DNA of 64,000 nt, from contig OW121742.1 in NCBI GenBank assembly GCA_933228675.1, positions 126,023,983 to 126,087,982 on the forward strand, read 5' to 3'. This DNA is from Stomorhina lunata. Lineage: Eukaryota > Arthropoda > Insecta > Diptera > Rhiniidae. The position numbers and the translations under genes are program-made. The notes beneath the pieces are model-generated. The model ran no database searches. It saw only the letters and a list, made by a program, of their open reading frames with translations, and had not been told where the DNA came from. Positions 1-12,720 of the stretch are shown piece after piece (within the stretch, counting starts at the first letter, position 1; the number at the start of each line of letters is the position of its first letter).

Positions 1-139
1 ATTAATTTAATTAAAACTAAATCTGGAACAAAATCATTTACCCTTCTCTGCTTAAAAATGTAAATTTAACTTTATACTTTTAATTGAAGGAGTCTGCCAA
101 TAACAACAACTTTAACTTCAATCTAAAGCTAACAAACTA

Positions 140-161
140 TTGTTTGTTTGTTTGTTTGTTT
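140..161. repeat. (TTTG)n microsatellite
   Basis: About five uninterrupted copies of a four-base TGTT/TTTG unit, read directly. Confidence 0.85.
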
Positions 162-491
162 AAAATGTTGTTATAGTTTTGTTTTTGCTGTTATCCTTTG
201 AATTTTATATACAATAAAAATAAATAATATAACAGTAAGTAAACATTGTACGTGATTAATTTTACGCCATTTTATTGAAACCATATATTAAGCTTATATA
301 CTACATACATATGTACTATGGATATAGATTTATATAAATTTTATAGTAAATGGAGATGTTACATATATGTATATTGATTGTATATTGATATGAATATAGG
401 ATAGACCAGCAGTAGAACCCCGTAAAAATTGTGACTGCAAATGAATCTATTTAACTCTAGTTATCATGTCCTTAGATACTTCTGACAAAAA

Positions 492-532
492 CCTTTCCAA
501 TAATATCCTAAATTTTGGATATTATTGAAAGG
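492..532. repeat. 41-nt inverted repeat (hairpin)
   Basis: Arms CCTTTCCAATAATATCC and GGATATTATTGAAAGG pair around an 8-nt AT loop, with a single-base bulge. It could be a small MITE relic or a transcribed hairpin; nothing else in the neighbourhood decides. Confidence 0.6.
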
Positions 533-1153
533 GTGATTCCTTTGGAGTATATGTATATTAGACGATACATATTAAAAATGATTAAGGACATTTTTGTTTC
601 ATAACAAGTCGGTCTCGAAAGCTTTTAAACTTAATTTGTAAGGGGTTATCTGCAATTCAATTGCAGATATGTATCTTATATAGAGCTTAAACCAGTCTAG
701 TATTTAAGTGTGTGTATGTATAAGAGACTATTCTTTTTTATATTCATGAAAAAAATTATCGCTTGTGGCTCTTTATTTGTGTATATAAAAATTGTTGTGG
801 TTTTGCTACAACAAAAAATGTATTCTTTTAATTTTTCCAATCAGGATCAGGTGTAAATTTAAACAAAATCAAAATACTCACTAATAGATTAAAGCCAATA
901 ACATTTTTGCACTTAAAAGAAATTTTAACGAGCAGAGATTAATATATCAATCAGAACTTTAACAGAATCATTTGCATAATCACTAAGAGAATCAATAACA
1001 GAATAGGGAAAACAATTAGGGCTGCCAGAAATTTTTCGTCAAAAATCGGAATATTTTTCCAAAAAAATTAAAGTTTATTTAGAAATATTAAGAAAATTGT
1101 TATATTTGATCTTATATTAATTACGATTTCTTGAAAACTATTATTGAGATTTT

Positions 1154-1868
1154 TATACCCTTCACCACCATAGGTGGAGAAGGTATTATAAGTTTGTGCT
1201 GATGTATGTAACGCATAGAAATATTTGTCTTAGACCCATCTTTTAGTATACCAATAGGCTTAGAATCACTTTCTGAGTCGATTTAGCGATGTCCGTCCGT
1301 CCGTCTGGCTGGCTGGACCCCCATGTAAACCTTGTAGTCAAACTACAGGTCGCAATTCTAAATATAATTTGATGAAATTTGGCACAGATCATTTTCTTGA
1401 TAATGGAACCATGGCTATTGAATTTCGTCAAAATCGGTTCATTATTTATGGTACCTCCCATAGGTCCCACTTCCCGGAATTGATATATTGGCCACAAAAA
1501 TCAATATTTTTTCATGAAATTTAAAGCAAATACTGCTGATGTAAATCTAAATCACTGTAATAAATTTCGTTGAAATCGGTCCACATTTGACCACAGCTCC
1601 CATACAAACTCTTCTTTAAAAACGCACTAAATGAGACAAAAATCACTAAAACGCTCGTAAATCTAAAGATAATAAAAATTTTGAGTATATTTTTTGCATA
1701 TAAGTCCAAATGGCGGAAACAGCTTAAATGTATAAGTTTTGAGAATATGTTTGTGTGATGGCAAAATTTAGCAAATATTTGTCTTTATACAGGAAAAAGA
1801 ACACCTTTGACCTTAGTGGTGAAGGGTATCGTATGGTCGGGCTTGACCGACTATAGCACTTTCTAACA
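1154..1868 (+). mobile_element. Dispersed TATACCCTTCACCAC repeat, family A, longest copy
   Basis: The left end reads TATACCCTTCACCAC and the right part contains the inverted form GTGGTGAAGGGTAT (about 1816-1829), followed by a tail TCGGGCTTGACCGACTATAG and AGCACTTTCT. The interior has the CCGTCCGTCCGTC and GGCTGGCTGG tracts usual in dispersed fly repeats of this kind. It encodes no convincing protein: the open frames of up to 84 codons inside it lack any domain. Diverged partial copies are seen at 63018-63180 (same orientation) and 55445-55800 (inverted), with a short tail stub at 38505-38545. The terminal inverted arms suggest a non-autonomous DNA element, but I cannot assign a superfamily. 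Confidence 0.7.
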
Positions 1869-2322
1869 TGTTTTTGTTATGGTGGATGGACTGTTATTTC
1901 GAGATTTTTTTTTTTTTTTTGTTATGTTGGATGAGATTTTTTTGTTATGTTGGATGGACTATTATTTTTAATAAATGTTATTTGCGCACCTTTTATATTC
2001 TGTAGTTAGGGAATTATGTAATAAATTTGAAACCACTATATATTTATAAAATTTTTAGTTGAATAGTGTATAACTTTTAAAGGACAGAAAAGGAACAAAA
2101 ATCTAAACCATCCAAATATAGGAGAAAGTGTTTTCTTTTAGCCTATATATACTTTCGTAACCGTCCGGACCCGGCCGTAGAACTCTTTTTTTATTTTAAT
2201 AAAAATACTCAAAATTTTTACCTACAAAATTCTATCAGTAAATTGTCATAAATGCAAGTTGTAGATAGCAAAACGTAGCATGGTGGGATGGTGAAAAAAT
2301 ATAATGGAATTCAGTCCACAAC
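1869..2322. other. Non-coding, poly-T and short repeats
   Basis: Contains a long T run near 1905-1920 and three short imperfect copies of TTGTTATGKTGGATGGACT (about 1875-1965). No gene is seen. Confidence 0.5.
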
Positions 2323-3240
2323 TTCTAAACCGTTGGACGGATTTTAAAATTACCTGGAAAGCCTAGATTTTATTGGGGCGGCAGAATCGGCCGCCAAAGT
2401 ATGGGCACCTTAGACTCATAAATCACTTAAAAAGATATATAATTGTCATTTCCCAACCGATTTGAAGGATCATACTATAAGATAAATATTTAGGCCAAGA
2501 TCTACAAAAAACGTCTGGATATGCATATACTATCTCTTATGATTTTAAAGATATTTGACTTAAAAAATTATATATTTAAATTTTTGTTCCATTTGGGCTA
2601 TTCTTATGAAGTACGGAAAATACCTCAATGAAAATTGGGGCCAACCTAGGGATAAAATATTATATTGTCATCCAAGAATGGCTTGTGGCCTAAATTTGAG
2701 CCAAGTCGGTTAAGAGGAGTGGGTAAAAATGGGTTAGCACTTATGAAACGGAATTACAGATCGAAAATTGAAAGTTTTTCACAGTCGTTTTTCAAATCCG
2801 TTGGACGGATTTTAAAATTACCTGGAAAGCCGTCAAAGTATGGGCACCACAGACTCATAAATCACTTAAAAGGATATATAATTGTCATTTCCCAATCGAT
2901 TTGATGAATCATACTATATACCAAATACCTAGGTCAAGATCTACAAAAAACGTTCAAACATGCATATCCTATCTCTTATGGTTTTAAAGATATTCGACTT
3001 CAAGAATTAAAATTTAAAATGTTTGTTCCATTTGGACTATTCTTATGAAATACGGAAGATACCTCAATGAAAATTAGGGCCAACCTAGGGATAAAATATT
3101 ATATTGTCATCCAAGAATGGCTTGTGGTCTTAATTTGAGCCAAATGAGTTAAGAGGAAGTGGGTAAAAATGGGTTAGCACTTATGAAACGGAATTACAGA
3201 TCGAAAATTGAAAGTTTTTCACAGCCGCTGTACAAATCTT
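2323..3240 (+). repeat. Two-copy tandem duplication (~440-470 bp)
   Basis: The stretch starting CCGTTGGACGGATTTTAAAA at about 2330 is repeated at about 2798, and ATGGGCACC at 2401 recurs at 2840. The offset is 468 bp before and 439 bp after a 29-bp stretch present only in copy 1. The copies differ by scattered substitutions. An open frame at 2665-2904 spans the junction and has no protein-like features, so I do not call a gene. Confidence 0.75.
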
Positions 3241-3379
3241 AATAAAACCTAAACTCGATAGAAGATTAAGATATTATCTATTGACTAAAAAAAAATGAAC
3301 GACTATTAAATCTTTTTTAGTTAAAAAGTTACAGAGTTTTTGCCAATGAAAAACGATTCTGAACCACTGTGAGTCATAT

Positions 3380-3387
3380 ATGTATAT
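3380..3387. repeat. Left target-site duplication ATGTATAT
   Basis: Eight bases ATGTATAT immediately left of the TAGGGTGACA terminus and repeated at 4171-4178 right of the other terminus. An 8-bp duplication is the size made by hAT transposases. Confidence 0.75.
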
Positions 3388-4170
3388 TAGGGTGACAGGA
3401 AATTTTTTTTCTTTGATTTCAAATGTTTTTCTATGGAATATTGTGACACTAGGTCTAAAAGTTTAGATATGAAAATTTGAGCCAAATCGGGCTACGTTCT
3501 ATGGGCGCGCATCGGGTCTTAAGTTTAAGAGCCCATTTGTATGGGGGAAAATGGGTTATTTTTTAGTTTTTGCAAAATTTAGATCAAAAATAAATAATTT
3601 TACAAGAAAATTTGTAATATTTGTTGAACAAAATTTTTTAGTTTTTGCAAAATTTAGATCAAAAATAAATAATTTTTACAAGAAAATTTGTAATATTTGT
3701 TGAAAAAAATTTTCAAAAAATGATTTTTGAAACCGACCTGAGAAAAATGTACCATTTTTCAACATGAAAAAAGCTAAGTAAATTTATTGTATTTAAACAA
3801 AAGTGAACTATTTACTAGTAACAAGCCATTAAATTATAAATCATGTCTAACTTTGGAATTTCTTTATTTACAATATACAATTTTTGATGCATATTCTTAG
3901 GCGCGTTTTCAAGGACATGAATTTTCGGGGGGAAACTGCAATAACTTGGATGAAATTTGATTTAAAATAAAGCTGTGTTAGTTATCTTCAATATTCTATT
4001 ATCTTTTATTGTAAAACTCATTTATTTTTGGTCTAAATTTCTCAAAAACAAAAAAATAATCCATTTCCTCATAAAAATGGGCTCTTTTAGACCTAGTATC
4101 ACAATATTCCGTAGAAAAAGTTATAAAATTCGAAAAATCATTTTCCTTCATACAAAAAATTGTCACCCTA
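3388..4170. mobile_element. 783-bp hAT-like foldback MITE
   Basis: Perfect 10-bp terminal inverted repeats TAGGGTGACA / TGTCACCCTA, flanked by the 8-bp direct repeat ATGTATAT. Inside the termini the arms keep pairing imperfectly: GGAATATTGTGACACTAGG near 3437-3460 faces its complement near 4092-4115, and GAGCCCATTTGTATGG near 3528 faces ATAAAAATGGGCTC near 4072. About 200 bp at each end is therefore foldback. The interior holds an 80-bp tandem duplication (about 3551-3630 and 3631-3710). No transposase frame is present; the open frame at 3975-4235 crosses the right terminus and is spurious. Family knowledge: YARNG-type ends with 8-bp duplications point to hAT. Confidence 0.8.
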
Positions 4171-4178
4171 ATGTATAT
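4171..4178. repeat. Right target-site duplication ATGTATAT
   Basis: Matches 3380-3387 exactly and abuts the right terminus of the hAT-like MITE. Confidence 0.75.
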
Positions 4179-4309
4179 AAATACTGCAGCGCTGCCGATA
4201 ATCTTGAAATCGATTGGACAATACGTGAAAAGTAGTAGTAGCGATGTTATAGCGAAAGGGCAAAGTGTGTGTCATAGTCAAAATACATGACACATGGTTA
4301 AAGTGTAAG

Positions 4310-4575
4310 TAAGTCATTAAAAAATTCAAGTCATTCTCAAAGTGTAAATCACTATCAAAATGCAAGTCATTCTGAAAATAAAAATCATACTTAAAACGCA
4401 AGTCATTTTGAAAACACAAGTGATTCTCAAAATGTATATCAAAATGCAAGTCATTCTAAAAGTGAAAATCACAACCAAAATGCAAGTCATTCTCAAAGTG
4501 TAAGTCATTGTCAAAGTGCAAGTCATTCTGGAAGTTAAGGTCACAGCCAAAATGCAAATCATTGTCAAAGTATGA
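4310..4575 (+). repeat. Degenerate 18-bp tandem repeat
   Basis: About 14 copies of a unit close to AAGTCATTCTCAAAGTGC, with substitutions and small indels. Because 18 is a multiple of three it produces open frames on the minus strand made of repeating six-residue blocks; these are not genes. A related 18-bp unit occurs at 63376-63490. Confidence 0.75.
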
Positions 4576-5699
4576 GTAGTAAAAATGCCGTATATATATA
4601 TATGTATGTATATGTGAAAAAAGCCGTTTAATCTCTCTCTACTCTACTTCTGAGTGCTACAAAAATTAGCTGAGCACTGAGAGAATCAATAACAGATTAA
4701 GTAACATAATCAATAACAGAAACATAAACACTTACACTTAACATTAACAGAATTATTTTAATTATATCTGGAAATTTTTTCTTTCTCTGTACTTTTCACC
4801 GTTACTATTTATTACACAATATAAACACTAACAGGTACCAAACTTATGCTTCCCCAATGTAAATGTGTTTGTTTTTTGTTTGTTTGTTTCATAACGGCTT
4901 CGGTTGCTCTTGATTTATGAGTGGCAAACATCTCTACATATGCACTCAATATGTTAACAAACACTTTCAAACACTGACACTCAAACATTATTAAAATTTC
5001 TTGGTACGTATTTGTACACACGGCTTCGCTTGCCGCTACTCTCGAAACAATGTTTACGACAGTGAAGGGTCTTTGTTTCAATGGTTATATTAAAAACTGG
5101 AATGCATAGAATCGAAGAGGGGCCATGAAGGGATGACACTTATAAATTATTTATATTTTTGTTGTTGTAAGTAAAAAAAACACAAAAGCATTGGATTAAT
5201 TGTTAAATGCCCTTAAAACAGTCAGTGGAAGATAAAGAAACAACGAATGAGCTGTTGAAATCATTTAATATCAAGTGAAATGAAATATGAGTATTTGTTT
5301 TTCTCATATGATTTTTTTATTTATTTTATATACGAGTATTTATATATTCACTGCATATAGTAAACAAAAAAAGTGAAATTTACTCATACTAATATGTTTA
5401 AATATATGTCAATATATGAAGGAAATTAAATCCATATAAATACTTTCATTTGGTAGCTGACATCTACAAATTCTCCCTCTGAGAAACTCTGAAAATCCCT
5501 TTATAAATATAAATTACTATACACGAGTACATATTGTAATAAAAATTTTGCAAATTTAACTTAATTTTCATTTTGTTTTAAATTCAATTTAAATTAAAAT
5601 AATGGAATATTTTAATAGCTAACATTTTAATATAAATTTAAAAAATGTATATATTCTATATTTACGCTTAGGGTGTTCCATTAGCGACTTTTAAACTTT
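4576..5699. other. Non-coding stretch
   Basis: Includes a short TA/TG microsatellite at about 4590-4615. An 89-codon minus-strand frame at 4812-5081 has no domain or homologue I recognise, so it is not called. The rest is AT-rich with no visible structure. Confidence 0.5.
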
Positions 5700-8690
5700 G
5701 ACAAAAAATTTTCTATAGAAAAATTTTTTATAAAAAAAATTTTCTATTTAAATGTATCTATGAAAAATTTTTCTATAGAAAATTTTTATATAAAAAATTT
5801 TTTTATCAAAAATTTTTCTGCAGAAATTTTTTTATCACAATTTTTACTAAAGAAAATTTTTATCACAAATTTTTCTATAAAAAATTTTTTTATCAAAAAT
5901 TTTTCTACAGAAAATTTTTTTATCAAAAATTTTTCTATAGAAACTTGGTTGATCAAAAATTTTGTACAGTAAATATTCTATTAAAAATTTTTCCACAGAA
6001 AATTTTTCTATCAAAAATTTTTCTATAGAAAACTTTTTTAACAAAAAATTATTTATAAAAAATTGTAAAGAAATTTTTTATAAATATTTCTTTACAAAAT
6101 TTTTTTATCAAAAATTTTTCTATAGAAAATTGGTTGATCAAAAATTTTGTACAGTAAATATTCTATTAAAAATTTTTCCACAGAAAATTTTTCTATCAAA
6201 AATTTTTCTATAGAAAACTTTTCTAACAAAAAATTATTTATAAAAAATTGTAAAGAAATTTTTTATAAATATTTTTTTACAAAATTTTTTTACCAAAAAT
6301 TTTTCTACAGAAAATTTTTTTATCAAAATTTTTCTATAGAAAACTTTTTTAAGAAAAATTTATTTATAAAAAATTGTAAAGAAAATTTTTTTATAAAAAA
6401 TTTTTCTATAGAATATTTTTTTTATCAAAAATTTTTCCATAGAAAATTTTGTGATCTAAATTTTTTCTATAGAAAGTTATTTTATTATAAATTTTTCTAT
6501 ATAATTTTTTGTCAAAAATTTTTCTATACAAAATTTTTTTATCAAAAATTTGTCTATGGAAAATTTTTTTATCAAAAATTGTTCTTTACAAAATTTTTTA
6601 TCAAAAATTTTTGTATAGAAAATTTTTTTATCAAAAAATTTTTTATAAATAATTTTTTTATGAATAATTTTTTTTATAGAAAATTTTTTTATCAAAATTT
6701 TTTCCATAATTTTCTATAAAAAAAATTATTCATAAAAAAATTATCTATGAAAAATTTTTTCATAAAAAAATTTTCTATACAAAAATTTTTGATAAAAAAT
6801 TTTGTAAAGAACAATTTTTGATAAAAAAATTTTCCATAGAAAAATTTTTGATAGAAAAAATTTGTATAGAAAAATTTTTTTGAACAAAAATATTTCTGTA
6901 GAAAATTTTTTTATCCAAAATTTTTCTACAGAAAATTTTTTTATCAAAATTTTTATAAAGAAAATTTTTCTATAGAAAATTTTTTGTCAAGAATTTTTCT
7001 ATACAAAATTTCTTTTAAAAAAAATGTCTGTTAAAATATTTTATTAAAAATGTTCAATAGAAAATTTTTCTATCTAAAATTTTTCATGGGTAATTTTTGT
7101 ATCAAAAATTTTTCTATAGAAAATTTTTTTATTAAAAATTTTTCTATAGAATTTTTTTTTTAATTTTTTTATCAAAAATTTTTCTATGGAAAATTTTTTT
7201 ATAAAAAATTTTTCTATAGAAAATTTTTTTATCAAAAATTTTTTAATAGATAATTTTTTAATAGAAAATTTTTTCATAGAAAATTTTTTCATAGAAAATT
7301 TTTTTTTATAAATATTTTTTCCGTAGATAATTTTTTTAACAGAAATATTTCTATATAAAATTTTTTATCCAAAATTTTTCCACAGAAAATTTTTTTATCA
7401 AAAATTTGTACATAGAAAATTTTTTTCATAAATTTTTCTATAGAAAATTTTTTGTCAAAAATTTTTCTATGCAAAATTTTTCTATAGAAAAAATTTCATT
7501 AATATTTTTTTATTAAAAATTTTTCGTAGAAAAAATTTTTCTATACAAAATTTTTTATAAAAAATTTTTGATACGAATTTTTTTTATCAAACATTTTTTT
7601 ATAGCAAATTTTTTTATCAAAAATTTTTCCATAGAAAGATTTTTTATCAAAAATTTTTCTATAGAAAATTATTTTATGAAAATTTTTCTATAGAAAATTT
7701 TTTTATGGAAAATTTTTCTATAGAAAATTTTTTATCAAAAAATTTTCTTTATTAAAATTGGTTTCGATAAACATTTTTTTCTAAAGAAAAATTTTCGGTA
7801 AAAATATTTGTCTATAGATATGAAAATATTCTACAGACAAATTTTTAATAAAAAAAAAATAATAAAAAAAATATTGTTTCCTATAGAAAAATTTTTGATA
7901 AAAAAATTTTCTATAGAAAAATTTTTGATAAAACAATTTTCTATAGAAAAATTTTTGATAAAAAAATTCTCTATAGTTAAATTTTTTGGTTAAAAAAATT
8001 TTCTATAGAAAAATTTTTTGTCAAAATTTTTTTAACAAACAAATTTTCTATAAAAAAATTGATAGAAAAATTTTTGACTAAAAAATTTTCTATCGAGAAA
8101 TTTTTGACAAACAAATATTCTATAAAAAATTTTTGATAAAATTTTTTCTATAAAAAATTTGTTTACAATAATTTTTCTATACGAAATTTCGCTATCAAAA
8201 ATTTTTCGATAGAAAATTTTTTAGCAAAAATTTTTATATAATTTTTTTTTTTTTTTCAAAAATTGTTCCATAGATAATTTTTTGTATTAAAAATTTTTGT
8301 ATAGAAAGATTGTTAAAAAAAATATTTCCATCAAAAATTTTTCTACAAAAATTTTTTTAACCGAAAATTTTTCTATCAAAAATTTTTATATTAAAAATCT
8401 TTCTATACAAAATTTTTCTATCAAAAATTTTTATATTAAAAATCTTTCTATACAAAATTTTTCTATCAAAAATTTTTATATTAAAAATGTTTCTATACAA
8501 AATTTTTCTATGGAAAATTTTTTTCTTTACAAAATTTTTTTATCAAAAATTTTTCTGTACAAAATTTTTTTTTATCAATAATTGTTCTATCAAAACATTT
8601 TCTATAGAATTTTTTTTTAACAAAAATACTTCTGTAGAAAAGTATTTTCATCGAAAATGTTTCTTTATAAAAATTTTTTTATCTAACCCA
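5700..8690. repeat. 30-bp CTATAG minisatellite, block 1 (~3 kb)
   Basis: The block is built from a roughly 30-bp unit of two alternating halves: TTTTTCTATAGAAAA, whose core TTTTCTATAGAAAA is a perfect palindrome, and TTTTTTTATCAAAAA. Copies are diverged, with many indels. A 185-bp segment is duplicated in tandem: the marker GTACAGTAAATATTC occurs at 5964 and 6149. The 10-codon period creates long open frames on both strands (up to 190 codons) rich in Lys, Phe, Ile and Asn; they have no domain and are rejected as genes. Confidence 0.9.
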
Positions 8691-9985
8691 AATGAAAGAT
8701 AGGAAGCACCTAATAGCACTCCCTTTATTTACATAAAAAATATTTTAAATTTGCATAAATTTCAACAAAGAATTTTTATAATTATTTAATTATTTTTTAG
8801 ATTTTTTAAATTAAAAAAAATTTCAAAATTTTTTCAATAACTAAAAATGTTTATTTTTAATCTAATCGTAGTCATGAAAAGTGTCTAGTCTGTTTATTTA
8901 AATTAAATCTACTGAGTTTATGACTCTGGGGAGTTTAAGCTAAATGTGTGGATGCATATGCGTGTTATTAAATATTAATCATACGTTGACAAAAGTTAAA
9001 CGAGGAATGTATTCAATAGGACTCATAGCGTATGAATGATGTTGATTTAGGCAACTATTATTCATACGCCCCAGGGAGTTAACATACACAAAAACGTGAG
9101 TTGGGAAATTCTTGTTGAATTCATTGGGTATTTTGTTAAGCAAACACATACAAATGGGAGGATTGGATAAATTATTTTCTAAGCAATTTTAAATAGTTTC
9201 CAACAAATAAGGCTTTAAATTTAAAAATTCCAATTTTTAGTTTCATATTTATAAGCATGTTTTTCAACATTTATTACCTTTTTTTAAAAAAAAGCTCAAG
9301 AGCTCCATTACTTCTCAGGGCCAATTTTTTATGCTTTTATTTTCTAAGCAAAATAAAACCAAAGCAAAAACTTGTAATAATTTCAAATTGTTATAATAAA
9401 TAAGAGCTGTTTTCCTGTTTATGTCACTTCATATTTTATGACGTGTTACATTGACATGCAAAAAAAACCTAGAGAAAGGGAGAGAATGAAGAAAATCAAC
9501 AAGATTTTTGCATTCATTTCTCTTTTGGCTTTTGTTAGAGCCAAGACATAATAACTATAATAATTTTAAACATGCACATAATAAATAATTTAGTATTTAG
9601 ATTAAGAAAATAACAAAAATTTAAATAAAAAAAAAGAAATAAACATAAAAAAATCGTGTAAAATACAATGTAAAGAATACAAAACATGGGAGTAATAAAC
9701 AAAATAAATGATGACAGGATGTCAACGATAATAAAGAAGAGAGAGGACCTTGAGAAATGGAATGGAAATAGAAAATTAAATAATATTTTCCTTCATAAGT
9801 CAAGTTAAAGACTAGTTAAGAAGAAATAAAAGTCTAGTTTATATTAAGGTCGACATCTTAGCGAATTGGTATATAAATAAGAGAGTAAAGCCAATATACA
9901 GCTCCTCCTTTGAATATGAACCTCACGCTCTGTTTATCCAGACATGGTGTCCCCTGTTTACTAAGAAATCTCTGACGACTTAATA
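8691..9985. other. Non-coding DNA between minisatellite blocks
   Basis: AT-rich sequence with no gene, RNA or element that I recognise on either strand. It separates two blocks of the same 30-bp minisatellite. Confidence 0.5.
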
Positions 9986-11094
9986 TGAGCAGAATAAATT
10001 TTTTATCAAACATTTTTCTATAGAAAATTTTTTATTAACAATTTTTCTGTAGAAAATTTTTTTTATCAAAAAGGTTTCTATAGAAAATATTTTATCCAAA
10101 AAAGTTTTTCTATAGAAAATATTTTATCCAAAAACTTCAAAGAATTTTTTTTGTAAAAATTTTTCTATAGAAAATTTTTTTATCAAAAATTTTTCTATAG
10201 AAAATTTTTTTATAAAAAATTTTTTTGTTGAAAATTTTTCTGTTCTCTACTTTTCTCTAGAAAATTTTTCTATAAATATTAGTTCATCCAAAATTTTTCT
10301 ATAGAAAATTTTTATATCAAAAAGTTATCTATAGAAAATTTTTTAATCAAAAATTTTTCTGTAGAAAATTTTTTTATAAAAAATTTTTTTATAGCAAATT
10401 TTTTTATTAAAAATTTTTCTATAAAAATCTTTTTTATCAAACATTTTTCTATAGAAATTTTTCTTCATCGAAAAATTTTCTATAGAAAATTTTTTTTTCC
10501 CAAAAATTTTTTATCAAAAATTTCTTTCCAAAATTTTTGTCTTCAAAATTTTTTCTATAGAAAACTTGTTTTATAAAAATCTTTCATATTTTTGTAAATA
10601 ATTTTTCTATTGAACATTTTTTGTCCAAAATTTTCCTACAGAAAATTTTTTTATCCAAAAAAATGTTAATCCCAAATTTTTCTATAGAAAGTTTTTGATA
10701 AAAAATGTTTCTATAGAAAATTTTATATTATAGAAAATTTTTTGATAGAACAGAATTTTCTATAGATTTTTTTTTTTTATCAAAAAATTTTCTATAGAAA
10801 ATTTTTTTATCCAAAATTTTTCTATAGAAAATTTTTTATCAGAAATTTTTCTATAGAAATTTTTTTTATCCAAAATTTTTCTATAGAAAATTTTTTATCC
10901 AAAATTTTTCTATAGAAAATTTTTTTATCCAAAATTTTTCTATTGAAAATTTTTTTATTTTTCCATAGAAAATTTTTATATTTTTCTTTAGAAAATTTTT
11001 TTATCTTTCTATAGAAATTTTTTTATTTTTCCATAGAAAATTTTTTTATTTTCCGATAGAAAATTTTTTGATCAAAAATTTTTCCATCAAAATT

Positions 11095-12358
11095 TTTTTT
11101 ATCAAAAACTTTTCAATAGAAAATTTTTTAACAAAAATTTTTCTATAGAAAATTTTTTTATCCAAAATTTTTCTATAGAAATTTTTTTTATCAAAAATTT
11201 TTCTATAGAAAATTTTATTTATCAAAAATTTTTCTATAGAAAATTTTATTTATCAAAAATTTTTCTATACAAAATTTTTTTATGGAAAATTTTTTTATCA
11301 AAAATTTTTCTATAAAAAATTTTTTTATCAAAAATTTTTCTTATAAAAATTTTTCTTATAAAAATTTTTCTAAAAGGAAAATTTTTTTATCAAAAATGTT
11401 TCTATAGAAAATTTTTTTATCAAAAATTTTTCTATAGAAAATTTTATTTATCAAAAATTTTTCTATAGAAAATTTTATTTATCAAAAATTTTTCTATACA
11501 AAATTTTTTTATGGAAAATTTTTTTATCAAAAATTTTTCTATAAAAAATTTTTTTATCAAAAATTTTTCTTATAAAAATTTTTCTTATAAAAATTTTTCT
11601 AAAAGGAAAATTTTTTTATCAAAAATGTTTCTATAGAAAATTTTTTTATCAAAAATTTTTCTATAGAAAATTTTATTTATCAAAAATTTTTCTATAGAAA
11701 ATTTTATTTATCAAAAATTTTTCTATAGAAAATTTTTTTATCCAAAATTTTTCTATAGAAAATTTTTTCATCAAAAATTTTTTTTATCAAAAATTTTTGT
11801 ACAGCAAATTTGTTTGTTAAAAAGTTTTTTATCAAAAATCTTACAATAGAAATTTTTTTTATCAAAAATTTTTCTATAGAAAATTATTTTATCAAAAAAT
11901 TTTCTATAGAAAATTCTTCATCAAAAATTTTTAATTAGAAAATTCTTTTATCAAAAATTTTTCTATAGAAAATTTTATTTATCGAAAACTTTTTTATCAA
12001 AAATTTTATTTATCAAAAATTTTTCTATAGAAAATTTTTTTATCCAAAATTTTTCTATAGAAAATTTTTTATTAAAAATTTTTCTATAGAAAATTTTTTT
12101 ATCAAAAATCTTTCAATAGAAAATTTTTTTATCAAAAATTTTTCAATAGAAAATTATTTTATCAAAAAATTTTCTATAGAAAATTTTTTCATCAAAAATT
12201 TTTAATTAGAAAATTCTTTTTCTTATCAAAAATTTTTGTATACAAAATTTTTTTTATCAAACATTTTTCTATAGAAAATTTGTTTAACAAAAATTTTTCA
12301 ATAGAAAATTTTTTTATCAAAAATTTTTCTATAGAAAATTTTTTTATCAAAAATTTTT
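11095..12358. repeat. Segmental duplication inside the minisatellite, copy 1
   Basis: Matches 12721-13984 at a constant offset of 1626 bp. Anchors checked: ATCAAAAACTTTTCAATAG at 11101 and 12727, TATGG at 11281 and 12907, GTACAGCAAATTTG at 11799 and 13425, TACAAAATTTT at 12241 and 13867. The constant offset implies almost no indels, so the event is recent compared with the age of the array. Confidence 0.85.
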
Positions 12359-12720
12359 CTATAGAAATTTTTTTTATCAAAAATTTTTCTATAGAAAATT
12401 TTATTTATCAAAAATTTTTCTATAGAAAATTTTATTTATCAAAAATTTTTCTATACAAAATTTTTTTATGGAAAATTTTTTTATCAAAAATTTTTCTATA
12501 AAAAATTTTTTTATCAAAAATTTTTCTTATAAAAATTTTTCTTATAAAAATTTTTCTAAAAGGAAAATTTTTTTATCAAAAATGTTTCTATAAAAAATTT
12601 TTTTATCAAAAATTTTTCTATAGAAAATTTTATTTATCAAAAATTTTTCTATAGAAAATTTTATTTATCAAAAATTTTTCTATAGAAAATTTTTTTATCA
12701 AAAATTTTTCTATAGAAATT

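Larger units (their letters stand above)
1..1153. other. AT-rich non-coding stretch
   Basis: No open frame of convincing composition on either strand. It holds a short TTTG tetranucleotide run at 140-161, a near-perfect hairpin at 492-532 and a 21-bp inverted repeat at 648-668 (10-bp arms ATCTGCAATT around one C). Otherwise nothing recognisable is seen. Confidence 0.6.

Noticed and set aside
4812..5081. 89-codon minus-strand frame containing cysteines
   Set aside because: No recognisable features, and flanking DNA shows no gene signals.
6147..6719. 190-codon plus-strand open frame rich in Lys, Phe, Ile, Asn
   Set aside because: It follows the 30-bp minisatellite unit exactly; equivalent frames occur on the other strand and in other blocks; no domain, start context or codon bias.
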